A stretch of DNA of 32,735 nt from an uncultured Neisseriaceae bacterium. Lineage in GTDB: Bacteria; Pseudomonadota; Gammaproteobacteria; Burkholderiales; Neisseriaceae. The stretch is taken from NCBI GenBank assembly GCA_946481965.1, contig CAMLPN010000023.1, forward strand, positions 1-32,735, in the 5' to 3' direction. The notes beneath the pieces were generated by a model that had not been told where the DNA came from, did not search any database, and was given only the letters and a program-made list of their open reading frames with translations. Positions 16,770 through 27,180 of the stretch are shown here, one piece after another (position 1 is the stretch's first letter; every line of letters starts with the position of its first letter). The position numbers and the translations under genes were made by a program.

Positions 16770-18095
16770 TTATCGAATAAGAAATAATCCAATTAATGAT
16801 AGGGGAATTCCGGGTCTTGACCGTACAACTTCCCACTTAAAACTCTCCCAGCTACCTTTAGAATAAAACACTTCATCTTTAGGTATTAACTTCATAATAA
16901 AATCTGGGCTAGATTTATTTTGAAATTGTATCCACATATTGACTATAAATTTATTGTTTGAAAATAGCTCTTCTTCCTCTTCAATTCTAGAATGAAAGTG
17001 GTCATTTTCTTTGATAACATTAATAGCGATAAATTGATCTTTTTTATTAATATAAAAATCTATCGTCATATTATAATGAAGATCGGTTATTTTATTAAGT
17101 GAATCTAAGTCTTCACTATAGTCTTCAGTAGCTGATAATATGAATTCGCGTAGAGCCTCATAGTTTATCTCTTGAGGTTTTTCTGATAAATTATTTTTAT
17201 TATTCATTGCCAGCCAGTCTTGTTGTAATTGAACAATTATACTGTCCAACACAGTTTTAAAAACTTGTTTACTTTGCTTTTCATCTGTAGTTAATCGAAC
17301 AAGATATTTTGCACCTAATTTCCGTCCTCTATCATCCATATCCAGAAAAACAAAATTTTCCTTGTCTAAACTGGCTAAACCATCATCTATTGCTTTAGGT
17401 AAAAATCTAATTAATTGGTTAAATGGTAGTTTTTCATGAAATTCTTTTGGAATATTCCAGACAAAATAAGATTTATCTCCATATTCAATTTCACTATCTC
17501 TATCTAGTGTTTTCAAATGCATACGCGGTTGATAAGCAGACATATCTACAGTCAACACTTTATTTTTAAAATCTAACTGCGAAGGGATTTTAATTGAAGA
17601 ATATTTATTTGGTCCTTCATAATAAATCTCAGGGATCCATTCAATTTTACCTCTTGGCAAATCAACAGCTCCTGTAAAGGGAATTGCTGTTCTTTTAATA
17701 TAAATATCGTAATAATCAAATATTACTCTTTTTGCCAGCTCTTCTCTTTCATTTACTTCTTCAAAGGATGATTGTTCATTTTCATGCTGACTTGGTTTTG
17801 ATAAAATATTTTTTGAGGCATTAGCTTTATTTTTACTGTTTACATCAGATGCTAATGGTAATGTTTTTGTATCATTTATACTTAAATTATTATCCTTTTG
17901 TTTTTGACTGACAGTGATATTTTTCTTCTCTTCTAGCTTGAATTTTAGTTGACCGCTTAAATTATACTGATTGTCTCGGGTAATTTTTCGCTGGATTGCT
18001 TGTCTCACCAATTCGTCTGGCTTTTGATTATTAACAGCTGCACAACCAGTTACCAGAATACCTATTATGAGTAACTTTATATTTTTAAGCTGCAT
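16770..18095 (-). CDS. Predicted lipoprotein of a tandem paralogous family (copy 1)
   Basis: A 441-residue protein that I do not recognise. The signal peptide ends in lipobox LVTGC with Cys18; alanine at +2 predicts sorting to the outer membrane. After a conserved LVRQAIQRKIT..YNLSG block (29-48) comes a hydrophilic Lys/Asn/Ser/Glu-rich linker (about 52-125). A conserved body then has IPFTGAVDLPRGKIEWIPE (138-156), a strand-like PSQLDF..KVLTVDMSA segment, LPKAIDDGLASLD (232-244), VFLDMDDRGRKLGAKYLVRL (about 249-268) and FYINKKDQFIAINVI (347-361). Alternating strand patterns suggest a beta-sheet fold. ATG 18095 has AAGGA upstream. Copies 2 and 3 lie directly upstream. It is more AT-rich than xerD next to it. 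Confidence 0.8.
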   Translation of the reverse strand: MQLKNIKLLIIGILVTGCAAVNNQKPDELVRQAIQRKITRDNQYNLSGQLKFKLEEKKNITVSQKQKDNNLSINDTKTLPLASDVNSKNKANASKNILSKPSQHENEQSSFEEVNEREELAKRVIFDYYDIYIKRTAIPFTGAVDLPRGKIEWIPEIYYEGPNKYSSIKIPSQLDFKNKVLTVDMSAYQPRMHLKTLDRDSEIEYGDKSYFVWNIPKEFHEKLPFNQLIRFLPKAIDDGLASLDKENFVFLDMDDRGRKLGAKYLVRLTTDEKQSKQVFKTVLDSIIVQLQQDWLAMNNKNNLSEKPQEINYEALREFILSATEDYSEDLDSLNKITDLHYNMTIDFYINKKDQFIAINVIKENDHFHSRIEEEEELFSNNKFIVNMWIQFQNKSSPDFIMKLIPKDEVFYSKGSWESFKWEVVRSRPGIPLSLIGLFLIR

Positions 18096-18136
18096 ATTCT
18101 TTCCTTTTAGATATGAATTATTTACACAGTGTCGAT

Positions 18137-18166
18137 ATCAAATTTATAAATATTTAGAACTTACAA
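18137..18166 (-). promoter_or_regulatory. Candidate promoter of lipoprotein copy 1, shared with copy 2
   Basis: Minus-strand TTGTAA (18166-18161) and TTTGAT (18142-18137) are 18 bases apart and lie about 45 bases upstream of the start codon. The block 18133-18154 is matched at 20 of 22 bases by 19738-19759 upstream of copy 2, at the same distance from its start. Confidence 0.4.
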
Positions 18167-18297
18167 CTTATTTTATATTCTTAAAAATTAAAAGATTACT
18201 TTAGATATAAACTTTGATATGCTTTGATTTACAAAAATAAATAGTTGATTTCAAGATAAAATATTACTTTCTATTAAATCCTGTACTAAGGTTAACA

Positions 18298-19698
18298 CTA
18301 ATTATAAATCCGGTTACTTAGCATTCTAAAAAGAATATTCAATTTACTTTTGCTATCCGAGTAGGTTGTATCCTGCAGTGTAGACTTCATGATAAAATCT
18401 GGATTCGGATTATATTGGAATTGCATCCACACAGTAACAACAGACATCTTCTCCAAAACATCCTTTTTATTTTTTTTCAAATATAAGTGATCATTGTCTT
18501 TAATAAATTTAATAGCCATTAATCGTCCGTTTTTATCGATATAAAAATCTATAATCATATTATATGATTGATCATTTATTGTTTTATCATATTCTAAATC
18601 CTCATTAGCCGTTTCAATAATGGAGGATGCTACAGTAGCTGATGCTATCATTTTGCGTAGGTCATTAAAATTAATCTTGTGTGGTTTTTCTGATAAAGCA
18701 TTATTAGTATTTATTTCCAACCATCCTTGCTGTTTTAATTGGGTATTTATGCTGTCCAGCAAAGTTTTAAAAACTAGATTATTTTGTTTATCATCCGTAG
18801 TTAATCGAACAAGATATTTGGCACCTAATTGTCGTCCTTTATCATCCATATCCAGAAAAACATAATTTGCCTTGTCTAGTCTGGCTAAACCATCATCTAT
18901 TGCTTTAGGTAACCATCTAATCAACTGTTTGAAAGGTAATTTTTCGAAAAAATTTTCATCAATATTCCACGCAATATAAGGTTTATCTCCAAATTTGAAT
19001 TTATTGTATAGAAGTGCAAAATTATTAAAATCTGGTTTACCTGCAGATTTATCAACCATCTCTGCTTTTACAAGTGCGAACCAATTTAAATCTGGTTGAG
19101 CTGCAGATATATCTACCGTCAATACATTATCTTTAAAATCAATCTGGGTAGGGAATTTAGTTGAGGAATAGATATTTGGTCCTTTATAATAAATTTCAGG
19201 TATCCATTCAATTTTACCCTTTGGCAAATCAACAGCCCCAGTGAATGGAATAATTGTTCTTTTGGCATTAATATCAAAATAATCATACCTTATTCTATTT
19301 TGTATATCTTCCTCTTCAGCCTTTTCTTCAACCATTAATTTTTCAAATATTAAATCTTCAAACTCGGTTTCTTCAAACATTGATTCATCATCATGCAGAC
19401 TTGGTTCTGAAGAAATATTTTTTTGGTCACTAGCTGTATTTTTATTTTTTAGAACAAATGTTAATGTTTCTAAGTCATGTACACTTGATATATTATCTTG
19501 CTGCTTTTCTTTTGCAGAGGAGTTTTTATTCTCTTCTAGACTAAACTTTATTTGACCGCTTAAATTATACTGATTATATTGTGTAATATTTTGCTGGATT
19601 GCTTGTCTTACCAATTTATCTGGCTGTTGATTACTAATGGCTGTACAACCAGTCAGCAAAATGCCTAACATTAACCACATAATGCTTTTATATTGCAT
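18298..19698 (-). CDS. Predicted lipoprotein of a tandem paralogous family (copy 2)
   Basis: A 466-residue paralogue of copy 1; by eye about half the residues agree over most of the length. The lipobox is LLTGC with Cys18. I start at ATG 19698 (MQYKSIMW), which has AAGGG 6 bases upstream and lines up with copy 1; an in-frame ATG at 19704 is too near the same site. The linker is longer and strongly acidic (about 100-135, many Glu/Asp). The shared body has PFTGAVDLPKGKIEWIPE (151-168), LPKAIDDGLARLD (263-275), VFLDMDDKGRQLGAKYLVRL (about 280-299) and FYIDKNGRLMAIKFI (385-399). A 20-residue tandem duplication (196-235) makes most of the length difference from copy 1. Function unknown; surface or periplasmic side of the outer membrane is inferred. 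Confidence 0.8.
   Translation of the reverse strand: MQYKSIMWLMLGILLTGCTAISNQQPDKLVRQAIQQNITQYNQYNLSGQIKFSLEENKNSSAKEKQQDNISSVHDLETLTFVLKNKNTASDQKNISSEPSLHDDESMFEETEFEDLIFEKLMVEEKAEEEDIQNRIRYDYFDINAKRTIIPFTGAVDLPKGKIEWIPEIYYKGPNIYSSTKFPTQIDFKDNVLTVDISAAQPDLNWFALVKAEMVDKSAGKPDFNNFALLYNKFKFGDKPYIAWNIDENFFEKLPFKQLIRWLPKAIDDGLARLDKANYVFLDMDDKGRQLGAKYLVRLTTDDKQNNLVFKTLLDSINTQLKQQGWLEINTNNALSEKPHKINFNDLRKMIASATVASSIIETANEDLEYDKTINDQSYNMIIDFYIDKNGRLMAIKFIKDNDHLYLKKNKKDVLEKMSVVTVWMQFQYNPNPDFIMKSTLQDTTYSDSKSKLNILFRMLSNRIYN
18994..19113 (-). repeat. 60-bp in-frame tandem duplication inside lipoprotein copy 2
   Basis: Two adjacent 60-bp units (19054-19113 and 18994-19053) encode residues 196-215 and 216-235. 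Both follow the pattern D-x-S-A-[AG]-x-P-D-[LF]-N-x-F-A-L. The DNA copies are diverged but align at an exact 60-base offset; for example TCTGGTT..GCTGCAGAT recurs at that offset. Copy 1 has only one such unit. Confidence 0.8.
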
Positions 19699-19741
19699 AT
19701 CCATCCCTTTTAAATTTAAGATTTGATCAAATATTATCGAT

Positions 19742-19771
19742 ATCACATATATAAATATTCATAACATGCAA
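19742..19771 (-). promoter_or_regulatory. Candidate promoter of lipoprotein copy 2
   Basis: Minus-strand TTGCAT (19771-19766) and TGTGAT (19747-19742) are 18 bases apart, with the same layout as upstream of copy 1. Conservation of this block between the two copies, in otherwise diverged spacer, is the main support. Confidence 0.4.
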
Positions 19772-19985
19772 TTAATTAACATTATTTAATTTAAATAATT
19801 TTTGATTAAAAATCAATTTTTTTTAATTAATTACTATATAAATGAGTATTTTATCAATTTATTAAAGCTATATCTATTGGAATATGTACCTTTATTTTAA
19901 ATCATAACCCTACTTATAACTTATTTTGATTTACTATTAATTAACATATTTATTGTGATGCCATAATAACATGTAAATTAATACT

Positions 19986-20020
19986 AAAAACCAGCACATA
20001 TGATTAATGCACTGGTTTTT
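19986..20020 (-). terminator. Terminator after lipoprotein copy 3
   Basis: Arms 19986-19999 and 20007-20020 pair over 14 positions on the minus-strand RNA, with two G-U pairs, and end in TTTTT. It isolates copy 3 from copy 2, so copy 3 is its own transcription unit. Confidence 0.82.
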
Positions 20021-20044
20021 ATCATTTTTTCAAATGTAGCTAAA

Positions 20045-21229
20045 CTATTTCAAACTTAAATATGATGTCATATTGTATGTATTCTGCTCGTTTGGTTCCA
20101 TAGTAAATTTAGGAGTCGAGTAATCAATTTTGTACTCATAAATAACACTTAAATTTCCACCAAATGGACTTGGCCTATTATTGTTAGATTCCAATTGAAT
20201 TTTACCTTGCATGGCAATAAAGCGACCCTTGTCGTCAAAATAATAATTGTAAACTATTGGCATTGCTTCGAATTGTTTCACTATTTGACTATATTGATTG
20301 GAAGGACTATTTTCATTCAGATCTTGCTTGTACTCACCCCTGAATTTATCAATAAATTGTTTTAATACCATATAGTCATGTTGTTGATACTGCCCTTTTT
20401 TAACCGCAGCTTCCTGTCCCTGTTGTTGTAAAGCTTTGCTTAAACTGTCCAACATAACGACTGTTGTTTTGATATTCCCCATCACTGTAGTATTCAATTT
20501 AACCTGATATTTAGCATTGATTTTTTTACCATAATCATCAATATCTACTTTAGCAAAAGATTTTGCATCAATTGAGGCTAAACCATCATCCATTGCTTTG
20601 GGTAGATTTTTGATTAAATCACTGATTGGCAAACGCTGTATTGTATTCTGAAAAGGAGCCACTAAAACATAGCGATCGCCAATAAATTTGGAAGGATCAT
20701 ATCTTTTAAAAAAAGTATCTGTAAAATTAGTTATCGCAGACGCATCAATATACAGTTTCAACTTATTAATATCAATTTGTGATGGAAATTTAAAGGTACT
20801 CAGCGCATTTTTGGCTTCATAACGATATTCGGGTATAAATTCTATTTTTCCTTTAGATAAATCTACTGCCCCTGTAAAAGGTATTGTAACGGTAGAACTA
20901 ATAAATTCAAATAAATCCTGATCTGGTTTTACGGGATATTGGGCAGTTACGATTTCTGAGGATGAAATAACATCGGATCCAGATAAAGTCTGGCTGGCAC
21001 GTTCTGATTGGGCAACAGATTTTTTATTTTCTTTTGTTGTATCTGAACTGTTGTTAGCTTCCAGTTTAACTATTCCACTGAAATTATATTTAGTGTCCTT
21101 CGTCCACATTTTTTGCATGCCATCCCGCACTAACTTATCTGGTGCAGTGTCAATCGCTTTATTATTACATGCTGCTACTATCCCAGCTACAGCCATTACT
21201 GCAATTATATTGCCAAATCTAAACTTCAT
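20045..21229 (-). CDS. Predicted lipoprotein of a tandem paralogous family (copy 3, most diverged)
   Basis: A 394-residue protein related to copies 1 and 2 but more distant. The lipobox is IVAAC with Cys21, and asparagine at +2 is compatible with the outer membrane. Shared blocks are LVRDGMQKMWT..YNFSG (33-52), IPFTGAVDLSKGKIEFIPE (116-134), FPSQIDI..LKLYIDASA (148-165), LPKAMDDGLASID (209-221), KVDIDDYGKKINAKYQVKL (227-245) and YYFDDKGRFIAM (329-340). The central linker is shorter and Ser-rich rather than acidic. The helix LDSLSKALQQQGQEAAVKKG (260-279) is more polar than in the others. It has its own terminator and probably its own promoter. Unknown function; the family resemblance is clear from ordered motifs along the whole length. 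Confidence 0.8.
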   Translation of the reverse strand: MKFRFGNIIAVMAVAGIVAACNNKAIDTAPDKLVRDGMQKMWTKDTKYNFSGIVKLEANNSSDTTKENKKSVAQSERASQTLSGSDVISSSEIVTAQYPVKPDQDLFEFISSTVTIPFTGAVDLSKGKIEFIPEYRYEAKNALSTFKFPSQIDINKLKLYIDASAITNFTDTFFKRYDPSKFIGDRYVLVAPFQNTIQRLPISDLIKNLPKAMDDGLASIDAKSFAKVDIDDYGKKINAKYQVKLNTTVMGNIKTTVVMLDSLSKALQQQGQEAAVKKGQYQQHDYMVLKQFIDKFRGEYKQDLNENSPSNQYSQIVKQFEAMPIVYNYYFDDKGRFIAMQGKIQLESNNNRPSPFGGNLSVIYEYKIDYSTPKFTMEPNEQNTYNMTSYLSLK

Positions 21230-21858
21230 ACTTTACCCGCTTTAAATAAAACAATAAATATTATTACATAGGTTTAAAAAAACAGTTTTATTGTAAACTA
21301 TATTAAATCATGTAACCATAATTTAATAATATACTGACTAATTCAAGGAATTAATTTTGGAAGAAATAGTTTAAGTAAATTTATATTTGATGATTAATGA
21401 ATATTAGCGTATTTTAAATTATATTATTATATTCTTGAACATTGCTTATCTCTAAATTTTTTATATAGCTAATGTTTATTATTATTTTTCTATAATAAAT
21501 TAATAATATAACAACTAGAGAAATATTTTATAGTTTAAATTAACTCATTAAATAACTAAAAATAATTTACTAATATAAGCACTTATAATTCACTTTTAAA
21601 TTAAATTGTTTTTACTGTCTTAATATTTATTTGAAAATAAATCAAATTCATATACTTAATAAAATTCAAAATGAGTACTTTGAATAAAGTTGATTTTCAG
21701 TTATCAAAAAACTGTAAGAATAGTCCCAATTTCTTATTCCTACAGTTTTATCTACTAAATTTTATAACTGAGCAAAATCTTTCATTTGTGCCACCGGTAT
21801 TGTTATTTCAATTATCAATCACTATTAGCACTAATTATCAGATAATTAATTAGTCGAA
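21230..21858. other. 629-base AT-rich spacer between copy 3 and argH
   Basis: Apart from the argH terminator at 21708-21749 nothing definite is seen. The promoter of copy 3 must lie near its left end, but the AT content makes many -10-like words and none stands out. A 60-codon plus-strand frame (21671-21853) crosses the terminator and is rejected as chance. Confidence 0.5.
21708..21749 (-). terminator. Terminator of argH
   Basis: Arms 21708-21722 and 21735-21749 pair over 15 positions on the minus-strand RNA, with one G-U pair, followed by a T run. It lies about 110 bases past the argH stop codon. Confidence 0.82.
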
Positions 21859-23241
21859 TCAATTTGATTTTAATATCTCACGCCAACGTGCTATTTGCGC
21901 TATAACCTGAGCAGGTGCCGTGCCACCGATATGGTTGCGCGCATTAAGACTGCCTTCCGGGGTTAAAATTTCATAAACATCATCTTTAATTAGCTCGCAA
22001 AAAGACTGCAATACATTTAGCGGCAAATCACTCAGGTCGCATTTTTGCTCTTCGGCCAGACGAACTGCTCGTGCGACAACTTCATGACTATCTCGAAATG
22101 GCAAGCCCTCTTTTACCAGATAATCGGCTAAATCAGTTGCTGTAGCATATCCTTGCAAAACAGCATTACGCATACTTTCAGGTTTCACCGTGACGCCACG
22201 CATCATTTCAGCATAAATTCTTAGCGTATCAACTAGTGTATCAACCGTATCAAATAATGGTTCTTTATCTTCCTGATTATCCTTGTTATAGGCCAAAGGT
22301 TGTGACTTCATTAAAGTAATCAACCCCAGTAAGTGCCCGACAACTCTGCCGGTTTTGCCACGCACAAGCTCGGGAACATCTGGATTTTTCTTTTGTGGCA
22401 TAATACTTGAACCAGTACAAAACCGGTCGGCTAAATCAATAAAATCAAAACGCGGGCTCATCCAGTAGATTAGTTCTTCACTCATACGGGACAAATGCAT
22501 CATCAGTATGGACGCGGCAGCAGTAAATTCTATGGCAAAATCCCGATCTGAAACTGCATCCAGAGAATTTTGACATATAGCTTCAAATCCTAATAACTCA
22601 GCAGTATATTCCCGTTGAATAGGAAAAGTAGTCCCTGCCAGAGCTGCTGAGCCCAAAGGCATTCGATTAACACGATGGCGACAATCCAGCATTCGTTCAT
22701 AATCTCTGCCCAACATTTCAACATAAGCAAGCATATGATGCCCAAAACTAACTGGCTGAGCTACCTGCATATGAGTAAAACCGGGCATGACAACTGCAGC
22801 ATTTTCTTCTGCCAGATCAATTAAAGTGGTTTGTAATTCTTTTATTAAGGCAACAATTGCATCAATTTCATCCCGCAACCATAATCTGATATCAGTTGCT
22901 ACCTGATCATTACGGCTGCGTCCTGTATGCAAACGTTTACCGGCATCGCCAATTTTCTGAGTCAATAAATGCTCCACATTCATGTGAACATCTTCCAAAT
23001 CTATTGACCAGTTAATTCGCCCGCCGTCAATTTCTTGCAAAATTTCCTGCATACCAGCCTGAATTGCACTCAAATCTTCAACATTTATGATTCCTGCCTG
23101 CTGTAACATTTGTGCATGTGCCAACGACCCTTGTATATCATATTTTGCTAAACGCTTATCAAATGTAATTGACGCAGTGTATTGCTTGACCAACTCACTT
23201 ACCGGTTCATGAAAACGACCAGACCAGTTTTTTTTACTCAT
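21859..23241 (-). CDS. argH: Argininosuccinate lyase
   Basis: Splits argininosuccinate into arginine and fumarate, the last step of arginine synthesis, as a homotetramer. The 460-residue protein belongs to the fumarase/aspartase superfamily. It starts [16 protein letters not shown] as ArgH proteins do, then has [10 protein letters not shown], the [13 protein letters not shown] region (about 106-118) and [17 protein letters not shown] near 155. The signature loop [20 protein letters not shown] (about 279-298) carries the catalytic serine and Lys residues. The length is typical and the gene intact. tgt lies 101 bases upstream on the same strand, so the two may be co-transcribed. No other arginine gene is present in the window. 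Confidence 0.97.
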   Translation of the reverse strand: MSKKNWSGRFHEPVSELVKQYTASITFDKRLAKYDIQGSLAHAQMLQQAGIINVEDLSAIQAGMQEILQEIDGGRINWSIDLEDVHMNVEHLLTQKIGDAGKRLHTGRSRNDQVATDIRLWLRDEIDAIVALIKELQTTLIDLAEENAAVVMPGFTHMQVAQPVSFGHHMLAYVEMLGRDYERMLDCRHRVNRMPLGSAALAGTTFPIQREYTAELLGFEAICQNSLDAVSDRDFAIEFTAAASILMMHLSRMSEELIYWMSPRFDFIDLADRFCTGSSIMPQKKNPDVPELVRGKTGRVVGHLLGLITLMKSQPLAYNKDNQEDKEPLFDTVDTLVDTLRIYAEMMRGVTVKPESMRNAVLQGYATATDLADYLVKEGLPFRDSHEVVARAVRLAEEQKCDLSDLPLNVLQSFCELIKDDVYEILTPEGSLNARNHIGGTAPAQVIAQIARWREILKSN

Positions 23242-23342
23242 TCCCCAACTCCAGTTATCGAAACTTTTCCAACATTCTGCTATAAATTAGCAGCTAAGAT
23301 AATTAATTCATCAACTCTGTGTCTAAAATAAATCAACAATAA

Positions 23343-24476
<1,134 letters not shown>

Positions 24477-24574
24477 TTACCCATGTCTAACTGTCGCATT
24501 ATAGCGGAAACCAACGTAATTAGTCTCAGAAGCATTGCCAAGCAAAATTCAAATCGTTAAAATTAAACTTTTAA

Positions 24575-24610
24575 ATAGCAATTGCACATCAATATATGTT
24601 TTTTGCTATT
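24575..24610. repeat. Inverted repeat between tgt and thrS
   Basis: AATAGCAA (24575-24582) is matched by its reverse complement TTGCTATT (24603-24610). An inner ACAT/ATGT pair lies between them. It sits in the spacer between divergent genes and has no T tail. It could be an operator or a leader hairpin; evidence is limited to symmetry. Confidence 0.5.
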
Positions 24611-24702
24611 GGCATTAGTCATTATTTATAACTAAAATCAAAGCAGTTATCCGATTTTCTCACTTGTATTAAAGCGAGCGGTCTGTTATTTGTGGAGTAT
24701 GC

Positions 24703-26610
24703 ATGTTAAACATTACCCTGCCCGACGGTTCTGTCCGTCAATTTGAAGCGCCATTAAGTATCGCCGAAATAGCCGCTTCCATTGGTGCAGGCTTAGCAAA
24801 AGCCGCAATTGCTGGGAAAATCAACGGTAAGCTTGTCGATACTTGTGATATTGTCAGCGAAGATGCCAGCATTAGTATCATTACAGCTAAAGACGAAGAA
24901 GGTGTTGAAATCATTCGTCACTCATGTGCTCATCTCATTGGTCATGCTGTTAAACAGCTTTACCCAGAAGCAAAAATGGTGATCGGACCAGTCATAGAAG
25001 ATGGTTTTTATTATGACATTTCTTATGAGCGTCCTTTTACTCCCGAAGATATAGTCGCAATCGAAACACGCATGAAAGAATTGATTGCACAAAATTATGA
25101 TGTCATCAAAAAAGTTACCCCTCGTAATGAAGTCATAAACATCTTCAAACAACGTCATGAAGATTATAAGTTGCGACTCGTTGATGATATGCCTGATGAA
25201 AAAGCCATGGGCTTATATTATCATCAGGAATATATTGATATGTGTCGTGGGCCACATGTACCTAACACACGATTTTTAAAAAATTTCAAATTAACTAAGC
25301 TTTCCGGTGCCTACTGGCGCGGTGATGCTAAAAATGAACAGCTACAACGTATTTATGGTACTGCTTGGGCAAGTAAAGAGGACCTGAATGCTTATTTGCA
25401 ACGTATTGAAGAAGCCGAAAAACGTGATCATCGCAAATTAGCCAAACAAATGGATTTATTCCATCTACAAGACGAAGCACCGGGTATGGTGTTCTGGCAC
25501 CCTAAAGGCTGGTCATTATGGCAAATTATCGAACAGCACATGCGTCGGGAATTATCTGCAGCTGGTTATCAGGAAATCAAGACCCCTATGATCATGGATC
25601 GTAGCTTGTGGGAAAAATCAGGCCATTGGGATAACTATAAAGAAAACATGTTTATCACTGAATCTGAAAAACGTGTTTACGCCGTTAAACCGATGAACTG
25701 TCCCGGCCATGTACAGGTTTTCAATCAGGGGTTACGTTCATATCGAGATCTACCCTTACGTTTAGCAGAATTCGGTTCTTGTCATCGCAATGAACCCTCC
25801 GGCGCTTTACATGGACTGATGCGTGTACGCGGTTTTACTCAGGATGATGCTCACATTTTCTGTACTGAAGATCAGATAGTGAGTGAAGCTAAAGCTTTTA
25901 ATGAGCTGGTTATGCGCATTTATAAGCAGTTCGAATTTAATGATGTATCCATCAAATTATCATTACGACCGGAAAAAAGAGCGGGTGCAGATGCTATCTG
26001 GGATAAAGCAGAACAGGGATTACGCGATGCATTAACCGCTTGTAACGTTAATTGGGAAGAATTGCCTGGAGAAGGCGCATTTTATGGTCCGAAAGTGGAA
26101 TACCACATCAAGGACGCACTGGGACGCTCATGGCAATGTGGCACCATTCAGCTCGATTTTGTTTTACCAGAACGCTTGGGTGCAGAATATGTAACCGAGG
26201 AAAATGAACGTGCTCGCCCAGTCATGCTTCATCGAGCTATTCTTGGTTCTTTAGAACGCTTTATTGGCATTCTGATTGAACATCATGCCGGTGCTTTCCC
26301 ACTATGGCTTGCTCCGGTGCAAATGGTGATTATGAATATCACCGAAGCTCAAACTGAATATTGTCAGCAGCTTGCTGAGCGTTTGACCTCAGAAGGCTTC
26401 CGTGTACAATTAGACTTGCGTAATGAGAAAATTGGATACAAAATCCGAGATAACAGTACGCAACGCCTACCCTATCAACTGGTTATAGGCGAGAAAGAAA
26501 AACAGGACAACAAGGTTGCCGTTCGCAAACGCGGCGGGGAAGATCTGGGTCAGATGGATATTGAAACATTCATTAGCCAGCTGAAACAAGAAGCCTTGTC
26601 TCTTCATTAA
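24703..26610 (+). CDS. thrS: Threonyl-tRNA synthetase
   Basis: Charges tRNA-Thr and edits Ser-tRNA-Thr. The 635-residue protein has the full bacterial layout. A TGS domain covers residues 1-60 ([15 protein letters not shown]). An N2 editing domain carries [17 protein letters not shown] (HxxxH near 70-78) and the later [11 protein letters not shown] segment. The class II core has [10 protein letters not shown], with the zinc Cys near residue 335, and motif 2 in [35 protein letters not shown] and [20 protein letters not shown] follow, and the anticodon domain starts at [17 protein letters not shown] site lies before ATG 24703. infC begins 22 bases after the stop, as in the common thrS-infC-rpmI-rplT cluster. 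Confidence 0.98.
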   Translation: MLNITLPDGSVRQFEAPLSIAEIAASIGAGLAKAAIAGKINGKLVDTCDIVSEDASISIITAKDEEGVEIIRHSCAHLIGHAVKQLYPEAKMVIGPVIEDGFYYDISYERPFTPEDIVAIETRMKELIAQNYDVIKKVTPRNEVINIFKQRHEDYKLRLVDDMPDEKAMGLYYHQEYIDMCRGPHVPNTRFLKNFKLTKLSGAYWRGDAKNEQLQRIYGTAWASKEDLNAYLQRIEEAEKRDHRKLAKQMDLFHLQDEAPGMVFWHPKGWSLWQIIEQHMRRELSAAGYQEIKTPMIMDRSLWEKSGHWDNYKENMFITESEKRVYAVKPMNCPGHVQVFNQGLRSYRDLPLRLAEFGSCHRNEPSGALHGLMRVRGFTQDDAHIFCTEDQIVSEAKAFNELVMRIYKQFEFNDVSIKLSLRPEKRAGADAIWDKAEQGLRDALTACNVNWEELPGEGAFYGPKVEYHIKDALGRSWQCGTIQLDFVLPERLGAEYVTEENERARPVMLHRAILGSLERFIGILIEHHAGAFPLWLAPVQMVIMNITEAQTEYCQQLAERLTSEGFRVQLDLRNEKIGYKIRDNSTQRLPYQLVIGEKEKQDNKVAVRKRGGEDLGQMDIETFISQLKQEALSLH

Positions 26611-26632
26611 ACCGTGAATAAGGAGTACGACC

Positions 26633-27151
26633 ATCGCTCAAGAACGCGAAGCACGCATCAACGGTGAAATCACCATTAAAGAAGTGCGTTTGATTGGTCC
26701 AACTGGAGAACAGTTGGGTGTAGTATCGACTCAGCAAGCCCTGAAACTGGCCGAAGAGCACGATGTGGATCTAGTGGAAATTGCCCCCACCGCCAAACCG
26801 CCCGTCTGCAAATTAATGGATTTCGGTAAATTCAAATACGAGCAATCCAAAAAACGCGACGAGCAACGCAAAAAGCAGAAACAGGTACAGGTTAAGGAAA
26901 TTAAATTCCGGCCTGGTACCGATGAAGGTGACTATCAGATTAAATTGCGTAACATTGTTCGCTTTTTGACTGACGGTGATAAAGTAAAAGTTACCTTACG
27001 TTTCCGCGGACGCGAAATGGCACATCAGCATCTGGGCGCAGAACTACTCAAGCGTATTCAGGCTGATTTAATCGAAATTGGTACCGTTGAGCAGTTTCCA
27101 AAAATGGAAGGTCGCCAGATGGTAATGATTATTGCAGCGAAGAAAAAATAA
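26633..27151 (+). CDS. infC: Translation initiation factor IF-3 (AUC start codon)
   Basis: Binds the 30S subunit, keeps it apart from 50S and checks start-codon and initiator-tRNA pairing. The usual ATG/GTG/TTG rule would start at GTG 26684 and cut 17 residues from the conserved N-domain. In frame upstream, ATC at 26633 stands 7 bases after a perfect AAGGAG (26620-26625) and yields 172 residues beginning (M)[19 protein letters not shown], the normal IF-3 N-terminus. A rare AUU/AUC start in infC is the known basis of IF-3 autoregulation. The linker [20 protein letters not shown] and C-domain [20 protein letters not shown] are intact. A terminator follows the gene. Confidence 0.95.
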   Translation: MAQEREARINGEITIKEVRLIGPTGEQLGVVSTQQALKLAEEHDVDLVEIAPTAKPPVCKLMDFGKFKYEQSKKRDEQRKKQKQVQVKEIKFRPGTDEGDYQIKLRNIVRFLTDGDKVKVTLRFRGREMAHQHLGAELLKRIQADLIEIGTVEQFPKMEGRQMVMIIAAKKK

Positions 27152-27180
27152 TCATTAACCGGAATTTCAGCCTGTCTTAA

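Noticed and set aside
15808-21229. xerD plus lipoprotein genes as an integrated mobile element
   Set aside because: The recombinase is a typical housekeeping XerD in an overlapping operon, and no attachment-site repeats, transposase or phage genes were seen.
21671-21853. 60-codon plus-strand open frame before argH
   Set aside because: It runs straight through the argH terminator and reads as AT-rich noise.
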